The notes under the pieces: model-generated
What the model was told of the DNA's origin: nothing
Databases searched by the model: none
What the model saw: only the letters and a program-made list of their open reading frames with translations
Part shown: one piece after another, positions 1-6,059 of the stretch
How positions within the stretch are numbered: position 1 is the stretch's first letter
How the letters are laid out: every line of letters begins with the position of its first letter
IMG/VR virus record: IMGVR_UViG_3300025889_000611
Span: 1 to 30,657 of that record
Strand: one strand, 5' to 3'
DNA: 30,657 nucleotides
From: a virus
Translations under genes and position numbers: made by a program

Positions 1-1328
1 AAGAGAAGGCAGCCCAAGAAGCCGCTGAGAAGGCCCAGGCAGAAGCGCAAGCCAAAGCTCAGCAAGAAGCTGAAGTTCAAACAGCTATTAAAGTTGGTGT
101 CGAGTCAGGCGCTGATCGTTTGATGGCTGATGTTGAAGCCAAGCTGGCTGAAAAAGATGCCAATATGGCAGAGGTTATCGCTCAATATAAGCGCGACCTC
201 GAAGAGAAGAGTGAAGAGCTCGAGAAGATGCGTGAGTCTAAGCGTGTATTCGCTGACCGTGCTTCTTCAGCAGATCTCGAAAAGCACTCAAAAGAGTTGA
301 TGTATGCCCATATGCTGGGTGTATTCACTCAAAAGGGTTGGGATACCAAGTATGGTCGTGAAACTCTTGAGAAGGCTGGTATGGACTACCCCAACTCAGG
401 TAACCCCGGCACTCAGCCTAATATCGCTACTAGCGTACAGACTGCTCTTGAAAAAGAAGTTCAATTCCAGTATCGTCTGGCACAAGCTTTCCGTGAGCTG
501 AACATGAACTCTCAGTCTATGATTCTTCCTCTGCAGAGTGACACCTCAAAGGCTGTCTTCTCTCAAGGTGGTGAGAATGCTCGTTTCACCGGTTCTACGA
601 CTGGTGTAACTAATGATGGTGTAAATGGTACCGGTACTGCGGGTACGTTTGACGTAGGTCAAATCGTACTTACCGCTCATCGTATGATTTCTACTACGTT
701 CCTCGACAATCACATTGATGAAGAGATTCTTGTAAATCTTCTTCCCATGATGACCGAGAATGTTGCCCGTGCTCACGCTCGTGCAGTAGATGAAATGATT
801 CTGAACGGTAACACTACTCCTCTCATTAGAGGTCTTGCAAACTTTGCTACTGCAGTAACTCTTAGCGCTACTAATGCTGTTGCTGCTGCTACAGGTTCTT
901 TGACTGCTGCTGCTCTTCTGGAAGCACGTTCCGGTATGGGTAAGTTTGGTCTGTCGCCTTCTGACGTCACGTATGTCGTTTCACAAGAGCGTTACTATGA
1001 CCTGATTGCAGACGCAGGTTTTGCAGACATCACGGATGTCGGTTCTGATGTAGCAACCAAGCTGGTTGGTGCTATCGGTTCAGTATATGGCTCGCCCGTA
1101 CTGATTTCCGACAACTTTGCTACTACTAATGCTGTTGGTGATGACATTGCTTATGCAGTTAACACTGCTAACTTTGTTATTCCGCGTCTCCGCGGCGTTA
1201 ATGTTGAGCAGGATTACGAAGTGCGCGAACAGCGTCGCTTGGTAGTTGCTAGCCAGTCACTCGGTTTTGACCGTATGTTTGGCGGTACTACTAACAACCC
1301 TGCTTGTATGGCTATCAAACTCTCCTAA
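1..1328 (+). CDS. Major capsid protein, HK97 fold (5' partial)
   Basis: Forms the icosahedral phage head shell. The reading frame is open from the first complete codon at position 3, so the true start lies upstream; the TTG/ATG codons at 120-125 are internal. The N-terminal part (to about nt 300) is Ala/Glu/Lys/Gln-rich and predicted coiled coil, as in the delta (scaffold-like) domain of HK97-type capsid proteins, which a prohead protease usually removes. The rest has the family pattern: a Gly/Thr-rich loop (GENARFTGSTTG), then helical stretches (TAHRMISTTFLDNHIDEEI, ARAHARAVDEMILNGN), and a C-terminal region ending in a GFDRMFGG motif. Arg codons are almost all CGT/CGC, unlike the AGA/CGA-rich genes that follow, which fits very high expression. 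A terminator follows directly. Family assignment is confident; the cleavage site is not visible. Confidence 0.93.
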   Translation, partial: EKAAQEAAEKAQAEAQAKAQQEAEVQTAIKVGVESGADRLMADVEAKLAEKDANMAEVIAQYKRDLEEKSEELEKMRESKRVFADRASSADLEKHSKELMYAHMLGVFTQKGWDTKYGRETLEKAGMDYPNSGNPGTQPNIATSVQTALEKEVQFQYRLAQAFRELNMNSQSMILPLQSDTSKAVFSQGGENARFTGSTTGVTNDGVNGTGTAGTFDVGQIVLTAHRMISTTFLDNHIDEEILVNLLPMMTENVARAHARAVDEMILNGNTTPLIRGLANFATAVTLSATNAVAAATGSLTAAALLEARSGMGKFGLSPSDVTYVVSQERYYDLIADAGFADITDVGSDVATKLVGAIGSVYGSPVLISDNFATTNAVGDDIAYAVNTANFVIPRLRGVNVEQDYEVREQRRLVVASQSLGFDRMFGGTTNNPACMAIKLS

Positions 1329-1346
1329 TATCAGGGTTTGGAACGT

Positions 1347-1372
1347 GGGGAGGTTCGCCTCCCCAAGTTTTT
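1347..1372 (+). terminator. Rho-independent terminator after the capsid gene
   Basis: The stem GGGGAGG/CCTCCCC (1347-1353 with 1358-1364) closes a TTCG tetraloop. A flanking T-A pair can extend it to 8 bp, and a run of five T follows at 1368-1372. It starts 18 nt after the capsid stop codon and ends 12 nt before the next ATG. It probably lets only part of the transcription continue into the neck genes, keeping capsid mRNA in excess. Confidence 0.85.
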
Positions 1373-1384
1373 ACTTATATACTT

Positions 1385-1975
1385 ATGGCTAAAGATTTAA
1401 TTACATTACAAGAATACAAGGATATGGAAAGAATTTCCAATCCGAAAGATGACTATAATCTTCAGCGACTAATTTCTTCAGTGAGTGTATTAGTAAAAAC
1501 TTATTGTGCAACAAGTTTCTTAGACTTTTATAATGTTAATAAAGTAGAGACTTTTCACCACAAATGGGGTACAGATATAATACAGCTAACAGAAACTCCT
1601 TTAGTTTCTGTTAGTTCCGTACAAGAAAGAGATAATTTATCTTCCGCCTACACTACACTAACAGTAGACGAAGATTATTACTTAGACATGGATACCGATA
1701 GTATTTTTCGTGTATCTTCTACTGGGGGAGAAAAACACTGGGCTCGAGGACCTGGAGCTGTTCAAGTGACATATCGAGCAGGGTATCCCTCTACTCCTCT
1801 TGATTTAAAACTTGCAGTAATTGATCTTGTTACATATTATGCAAGAGACGAATATAAAGAAAGACGAACGCTTGCTGGAGCTACACTGCAAAATCCACAA
1901 GCTTCTCGTCAAGATAGTAGCGTAGCTTTTCCCGATCATATCAAACGTGTACTAGATTTATATAAAAACTTTTAA
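1385..1975 (+). CDS. Head-tail connector (adaptor), gp6-like
   Basis: A 196-residue protein placed directly after the capsid gene, where lambda/HK97-type phages encode the adaptor ring that docks on the portal. Visible family features: an N-terminal helical part (LITLQEYKDMERI...DDYNLQRLISSVSVLVKTYC), a beta-rich middle typical of gp6/connector proteins (TPLVSVSSVQERD, VQVTYRAGYP), and a C-terminal helix with LKLAVIDLVTYYARDEYKERR. The ATG at 1385 is chosen because the longer in-frame opening from TTG 1304 would overlap the capsid gene and translate through the terminator hairpin. No clear Shine-Dalgarno precedes it. Its stop overlaps the next start (TAATG). The family call rests on motif pattern plus position. 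Confidence 0.75.
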   Translation: MAKDLITLQEYKDMERISNPKDDYNLQRLISSVSVLVKTYCATSFLDFYNVNKVETFHHKWGTDIIQLTETPLVSVSSVQERDNLSSAYTTLTVDEDYYLDMDTDSIFRVSSTGGEKHWARGPGAVQVTYRAGYPSTPLDLKLAVIDLVTYYARDEYKERRTLAGATLQNPQASRQDSSVAFPDHIKRVLDLYKNF

Positions 1976-3318
1976 TGAGTAGTAGTGAGTTAAAAAAAGC
2001 AACGAGATATGTAATTGATCGTGCAACTCAAAGAAAGAAAACTATCAAAAAAACTAAAGACTCTCAAGCACGCTCAGATGCAGAAAAAGATCCTGGTCAG
2101 TTCTTTGTAATTAACAAAGAAAATGAAGCCGCAAAGATTTTAAAAATTACAGGTATCCGACTAAATAAAACTGAGCGAAACGATCTATTTAAATTATGCA
2201 CTACTTACTTAGCTATAAAAGAAGCAGGGGTAAGACTAGACCCAGACGAAAAAGCTTTTTTAATGTCAAAAAAGTCGTTATTTAAGAAAAAGTCAGGAGA
2301 TGCAGTATTTTTAGTAAGAAACTTTGAAGCGGTAAAAACTCAAAAGTTTAAAAATAGAAATAAAGAAGATTTAGCAAAAATTCAAGCAAACTATTTAAAT
2401 AGTTTAGAAAGAAATAATAAAGCAGTAAGTGCGGCAGAAATTTCAAAAGGTTCACAAGTAGGGCACGGAGAACGAGGTATTGCAGCTTCGCAGTTCGGAC
2501 TAGAAAGAGCTCTTGGAGAAGCCTCTGATAAGTTTGATTTATCTGATGCAGAAGTAACGCAACTCAAAACAATTATACTTCAACAAAGAAAAAAATATAG
2601 AATAAAAGTCGATACTGGCCATCAGCAATTAATTAGTGCGGATGGAAAATTTAGTAAAAAGTTTGTGTTTGTATTAAGCTCTCAATATTACGAAAAGAAT
2701 AAATCAGAAGCAGAATTAGAAAGACTCGCCTTTGAAGGTGCAATAGAAGATTTCGAAGTACTTGAGCAAGAGACCAGTACTCCTGCAAGAGAAGCCTTAG
2801 AACAAGTAATGCTCGAAGCTATAGCACCTTCGAAAAAATCTAAGAACACCAAAGTAGTGGGCAAAAGAAAAAAGAAGGTAAAAGAAAAAAGTAAAAGCAC
2901 TAACAAAGTTAAAAAAGAAACAGAAGTTACTACTGCTTATACAGCGCAACGAGGAGTAGCTCTCAGAAAAGGTAGCGTTAGAAAGACCCGAGCTAAGAGA
3001 GCCGATACTTCTATAGTGCACTTAATTGGTTTGTTCAATCAAGAAATAAACAAAACTGTAGTTAAAAATATGGGAGATCCTAGATTAAACAATAGAACAG
3101 GAAGATTTGCAGAGAGCGTAAAAGTTACAGATATTACAAAAACTGCACAAGGCTTTCCTAGTATTGGATACACATATCAACGAGATCCATACGAAACTTT
3201 TGAAACTGGAAACAAACTAGGAAGTACAGATAGAGATCCCCGCAGATTAATTGATATGTCTATAAGAGAGATAGCAATTAAAATGAATATAGGAAGGTTC
3301 TACACAAGGAGAGTATAA
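1975..3318 (+). CDS. Lys-rich neck / tail-completion protein candidate
   Basis: A 447-residue protein translationally coupled to the connector (TAATG overlap). The N-terminal three quarters are extremely Lys/Glu-rich, predicted helical and low in hydrophobic residues, with a basic cluster around nt 2830-2940 (KKSKN...GKRKKKVKEKSKS). The C-terminal ~100 residues look like a folded domain: SIVHLIGLFNQEIN, then MGDPRLNNRTGRFAESVKV and a SIGYTYQRDPYETFE stretch. Position between the connector and the tail terminator argues for a head-closure or gp10-like tail-completion role. Such proteins are usually about 110-150 residues, so roughly 300 residues are extra. I do not recognise the N-terminal part. 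Function is inferred mainly from gene order. Confidence 0.5.
   Translation: MSSSELKKATRYVIDRATQRKKTIKKTKDSQARSDAEKDPGQFFVINKENEAAKILKITGIRLNKTERNDLFKLCTTYLAIKEAGVRLDPDEKAFLMSKKSLFKKKSGDAVFLVRNFEAVKTQKFKNRNKEDLAKIQANYLNSLERNNKAVSAAEISKGSQVGHGERGIAASQFGLERALGEASDKFDLSDAEVTQLKTIILQQRKKYRIKVDTGHQQLISADGKFSKKFVFVLSSQYYEKNKSEAELERLAFEGAIEDFEVLEQETSTPAREALEQVMLEAIAPSKKSKNTKVVGKRKKKVKEKSKSTNKVKKETEVTTAYTAQRGVALRKGSVRKTRAKRADTSIVHLIGLFNQEINKTVVKNMGDPRLNNRTGRFAESVKVTDITKTAQGFPSIGYTYQRDPYETFETGNKLGSTDRDPRRLIDMSIREIAIKMNIGRFYTRRV
3306..3311 (+). promoter_or_regulatory. Ribosome binding site that fixes a GTG start
   Basis: AAGGAG sits 7 nt before the GTG at 3319, which itself immediately follows the upstream stop codon (TAAGTG). 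The next in-frame ATG, at 3355, has no comparable site, so GTG is preferred. Confidence 0.7.
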
Positions 3319-3786
3319 GTGTCCAACCACGCTAGACGATATAGCACTCGACGAATGGCAATAGTAAATGCTTTAGTAGATAAATTAAAGGGCATAGATG
3401 GAAATGGGGGCTTCCATACTAATATTTTTAATAATGTACACCCTCGGTTAAAGTTTTGGGATGAAGTAACAGAATTTCCTGCTATTCATTTAAATGCCGG
3501 AAGCGAAACCAGAGAGTACCAAGGAGCAGGTTACAGAGACAGATTTCTTAGTGTAACCGTTCGCTGCTACGTAAATGAAGAAGATGCTGTAGAAGCATTA
3601 GAAAAATTATTAGAAGACGTAGAAACAGTAATTGAAGATAACAGTAGGTTGGATTATTTAGACAATACTCAACCTACGGGCCAATTACAATCAACTCACC
3701 AAATCTCTATTATCAGTATAGACACTGATGAAGGAGTACTAGAGCCCCTAGGAGTAGGAGAAATGCTACTAGAGGTTCGATATTAG
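3319..3786 (+). CDS. Tail terminator protein (gpU-like)
   Basis: 155 residues, starting with GTG behind a strong AAGGAG. The protein opens with a helix (RRMAIVNALVDKLKGID), followed by a beta-rich core (FPAIHLNAG..REYQGAGYRDRFLSVTVRCYV) and a helix (EEDAVEALEKLLEDVETVIED). This is the alpha-beta layout of tail terminator proteins, which cap the tail tube and stop its growth at the head-proximal end. It lies between the neck candidate and the major tail protein, the usual position for this function. Size fits the family (about 130-160 residues). Recognition is by pattern and gene order rather than a diagnostic motif. Confidence 0.68.
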   Translation: MSNHARRYSTRRMAIVNALVDKLKGIDGNGGFHTNIFNNVHPRLKFWDEVTEFPAIHLNAGSETREYQGAGYRDRFLSVTVRCYVNEEDAVEALEKLLEDVETVIEDNSRLDYLDNTQPTGQLQSTHQISIISIDTDEGVLEPLGVGEMLLEVRY

Positions 3787-3850
3787 AAAATACTGACACG
3801 AATCAAAGGATTCACGTTCAAGTCTTTTCAAGTCTCATAGGAGAAACACT

Positions 3851-5101
3851 ATGGCGCATGCGGCAAATTTGCAATTGAGTAGAAATACTCACGTATTCCT
3901 AGAGAAAACACAGGCGGCTTATTCAGCTCAAACTGCTGATTATTTGTGGCAAATTCCTGTTCTCGATGGATATTCTTTTTCTCAAGCTGTTGCAACTTCA
4001 GAGGTAACTTTGAATGAAATGGCAAGAGATAGTGATTTAAGAACTCGTAGGGCTAGAGCAATGTTTAATGATGCTCTTGAGCCTGCTGAATGGTCTTTTA
4101 CATCTTATGTTCGTCCAGCTAATAATGGACAGTCTGTTGATGAAGCTCTTTGGGCTAATATGTTAGGCAATGTATATTATGATGGAGCGGATTGGCAAAA
4201 TGTTACTACCGGTTCTCCCGTTACTCGTACCCCTGCTTCACAACAAATTTCTTTTGATTGTGAAAGTTCTAATTTTGTAGAATTAGGTATCTTTAACCTA
4301 TATTTTGTACTTGGTGCTTGTGGGGATACCGACCCTGCTGCATATTCTCAAGCAAATGGACAAACTATTTATAAGCTACATGACTGTGTTGTAAATAGTG
4401 CTACAATCGACTTTGATATTGATGGTATTGCTCAAATTACTTGGAGTGGTTTTGGTACAAAAATTGAGCAGCTTATTACTAAATCATTGGCGGGAGCACA
4501 AGCTATTGGTTTGACTGGAGCGACTCCAGGCGGCGGTTTGACTTCTACAAGAAACTTTATCAAGAATCGTTTAACTACTCTTCGCATTGTTCCAGGAGAT
4601 ATCCTCAATGTGGATCGAGACCAAGACTCTGATGGCACGGATGAATTTGAACCCGAATACTACGTAACTCTTACAGGTGGAAGTATTACTTTTGAAAATA
4701 ATATCTCCTTTTTAACTCCAGAAGAACTGTGTCGAGTTAATCTTCCTTTGGGGCATGTTACTGGAACACGAAATATTTCTGGCTCCTTTACTTGCTATCT
4801 AGATGATTCACAACATCAGTCAGGCGGAGCAACAGGAGCAACTAGCTCTAAAATGTTTGCGGATCTTGTTTCTGATAACGCGCGCGGCGTTGTAACAAAT
4901 GATTTCCAGCTATTGTTTAGTGTAGGCGGCTCTGCGGGAGTACCGAAAGCAGACTTTTCCTTCCCAACTGCTCACCTTGAAATTCCGGCACTTAATATCG
5001 AAGATGTTATTTCTCTGGAAACCAGCTTCCATGCGCTTCCGACTTCTTTAGACGGCGCGGATGAGGCAGTAATTACATACATAGGACCTTCTGTATTGTA
5101 A
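3851..5101 (+). CDS. Major tail tube protein
   Basis: A 416-residue protein that builds the hexameric rings of the tail tube. AGGAG at 3839-3843 is spaced 7 nt from the ATG. The protein is rich in Thr, Ser, Gly, Asn and beta strands, with almost no long helices. It includes a TLRIVPGDILNVDRDQDSDG stretch, a GGSITFENNISFLTPEELCRVN strand-loop segment, and GHVTGTRNISGSFTCYLDD, the hairpin type seen in siphovirus tube proteins. Position before the chaperones and tape measure fits. It is longer than lambda gpV (246 residues), so an extra surface domain is possible. A terminator follows within 12 nt of the stop, as expected for an abundant product. Confidence 0.85.
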   Translation: MAHAANLQLSRNTHVFLEKTQAAYSAQTADYLWQIPVLDGYSFSQAVATSEVTLNEMARDSDLRTRRARAMFNDALEPAEWSFTSYVRPANNGQSVDEALWANMLGNVYYDGADWQNVTTGSPVTRTPASQQISFDCESSNFVELGIFNLYFVLGACGDTDPAAYSQANGQTIYKLHDCVVNSATIDFDIDGIAQITWSGFGTKIEQLITKSLAGAQAIGLTGATPGGGLTSTRNFIKNRLTTLRIVPGDILNVDRDQDSDGTDEFEPEYYVTLTGGSITFENNISFLTPEELCRVNLPLGHVTGTRNISGSFTCYLDDSQHQSGGATGATSSKMFADLVSDNARGVVTNDFQLLFSVGGSAGVPKADFSFPTAHLEIPALNIEDVISLETSFHALPTSLDGADEAVITYIGPSVL

Positions 5102-5111
5102 CCTATTCTAT

Positions 5112-5130
5112 AGGGGCTTCGGCCCCTTTT
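5112..5130 (+). terminator. Rho-independent terminator after the tail tube gene
   Basis: The stem AGGGGC/GCCCCT (5112-5117 with 5122-5127) closes a TTCG tetraloop and runs into TTTT. It has the same loop and similar size as the terminator behind the capsid gene. It separates the abundant tube transcript from the chaperone/tape measure block, which has its own promoter just downstream. Confidence 0.88.
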
Positions 5131-5148
5131 ACCTTCTAAAAATATTTC

Positions 5149-5177
5149 TTGACTTTTAAATATTTTTATACTATACT
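5149..5177 (+). promoter_or_regulatory. sigma70-type promoter for chaperone/tape measure block
   Basis: TTGACT (5149-5154) and TATACT (5172-5177) are separated by exactly 17 nt in an intergenic region between a terminator and the next gene. An A-rich stretch (from 5138) precedes the -35 and could act as an UP-like element. Transcription would begin near 5184, giving a leader of about 40 nt before the ATG at 5224. The 16 nt ending in the -35 TTGAC match the second promoter near 25712 with one difference. Confidence 0.8.
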
Positions 5178-5223
5178 TATATTTCAAAAAACAGAAAATT
5201 TCTTTTCACGAGGCTATAAATAA

Positions 5224-5646
5224 ATGAGTGATACTCCCATTTCTCTTTCGAGTCTTATGACTCCAAGTAAAACCGTAACGTTAGACTTTCCGGGCTATTC
5301 TGGATTTAGTGTAGATGTTACTTATTTAGCACGAGAGGAGCTTTTAAAGCTTCGTAAAAAGTGTTTAACTACAAAATTCAATAGAAAAACTCGTCAACCT
5401 GAAGAAGAGTTGAACGAAGATATGTTTTTAATTGAGTATGTAAGGGCAGTAATTAAAGGCTGGAAAGGTCTGAAATTTCGATACCTAGAAGAGCTTCTTT
5501 TGGTAGATGTAACAGAACTTGATCCTGATGATGAACTTCCCTATACCCAAGATAACGCAGAGCTTTTAATGAAAAACTCTGGAGATTTTGATACGTGGAT
5601 TACTGAGGTTGTTGGTGACCTCGAAAATTTTACTGGGAACAAGTAG
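5224..5646 (+). CDS. Tail assembly chaperone, short form (gpG-like)
   Basis: 140 residues, made when the ribosome does not shift frame. In lambda-type tails, gpG coats the tape measure protein, keeps it soluble and helps recruit tube subunits; it is not in the final virion. The sequence is an acidic, small alpha/beta protein (VTLDFPGYSGFSVDVTYLAREELLKLRKKC...; later helical VRAVIKGWKGLKFRYLEELLLVD) lying between the major tail protein and the tape measure, the classic position. A weak Shine-Dalgarno (CGAGG, 5209-5213) is 10 nt from the ATG. The last codons contain a slippery site, and the TAG stop lies inside a predicted hairpin. The call rests on position and the overlapping second frame. 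Confidence 0.82.
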   Translation: MSDTPISLSSLMTPSKTVTLDFPGYSGFSVDVTYLAREELLKLRKKCLTTKFNRKTRQPEEELNEDMFLIEYVRAVIKGWKGLKFRYLEELLLVDVTELDPDDELPYTQDNAELLMKNSGDFDTWITEVVGDLENFTGNK

Positions 5647-6059
5647 CGGAAATAAAAAAGCTACTTAAAAAATATGTAAATCAACAGGAATCAGATTTAG
5701 ACATTGAACGTTACTTGGCTATTTGTGACCAACTAGGTCAAGAGCCTGATCCTGCTAAAATGCCGCTCGAACCTTCTGCTTTTCCAGAGGAAGTTCAAGT
5801 GGCATTTTTTATATTTTCATTATTTTCAGACCACTGGGAAGGAATGAGTGGTACATATTTAGGAAAAAACTGGGATAATTTACCTTATTATTTAGAGCTT
5901 TATGAAGTTCAAAATAAAAAAGAAGTAATTTACTTCATGAAAATTTTTGAAAACATAGTTGTCGAAAACCGTCATAGTGCGGCAGAAAGAAAAAGAAAAC
6001 AAAAAGAGACGGCAGCTAAAAATTCAAGCGGCAAGCAGTTTGCTCATAAGATCGGTTAA
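5224..6059 (+). CDS. Tail assembly chaperone fusion G-T (by -1 frameshift)
   Basis: Long form of the chaperone: 136 codons of the G frame, then a -1 slip at 5625-5631 and 142 codons of the T frame, giving 278 residues. The junction reads LENF-YWEQVAEIKKLL. The T frame is open only from 5619 (stops at 5589, 5604 and 5616), has no ATG with a ribosome site near its beginning, and is continuous with G through the slip, so it is not an independent gene. The T part is helical, with a hydrophobic middle (VQVAFFIFSLFSDHW, YYLELYEVQNKKEVIYFMKIFENI) and a basic tail (ERKRKQKETAAKN). In lambda, the T domain recruits the tube subunit to the G-coated tape measure. The stop overlaps the tape measure start (TAATG). 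Confidence 0.85.
5625..5666 (+). promoter_or_regulatory. Programmed -1 frameshift signal
   Basis: The heptamer A-AAT-TTT (5625-5631) is in the zero frame as gaA AAT TTT, matching X-XXY-YYZ. After 9 nt, AAGTAGC (5641-5647) can pair with GCTACTT (5660-5666), making a 7-bp stem with a 12-nt loop that contains the G stop codon. The distance from slip site to stem is typical for bacterial stimulators. Slip and hairpin are directly visible; efficiency is unknown. Confidence 0.83.

Noticed and set aside
120-1328. TTG/ATG at 120-125 as the start of the capsid protein
   Set aside because: The same frame is open back to position 3 with a continuous Ala/Glu/Lys coiled coil, so the gene begins upstream of the window.
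1304-1384. Longer connector protein starting at TTG 1304
   Set aside because: It would overlap the capsid gene and translate through the terminator hairpin, and the extra residues have no family likeness; ATG 1385 is the better start despite a weak ribosome site.
3787-3850. Promoter or regulatory hairpin before the tail tube gene
   Set aside because: GAATC-AAAG-GATTC is only 5 bp, has no T run, and no -35/-10 pair with sensible spacing is visible; a short direct repeat (CAAGTCT) is present but unsupported as a site.
5715-6059. Independent gene starting at TTG 5715
   Set aside because: The frame is open upstream to 5619 and joins G at a canonical slip site; it has no ribosome site. It is the T half of the frameshift fusion.
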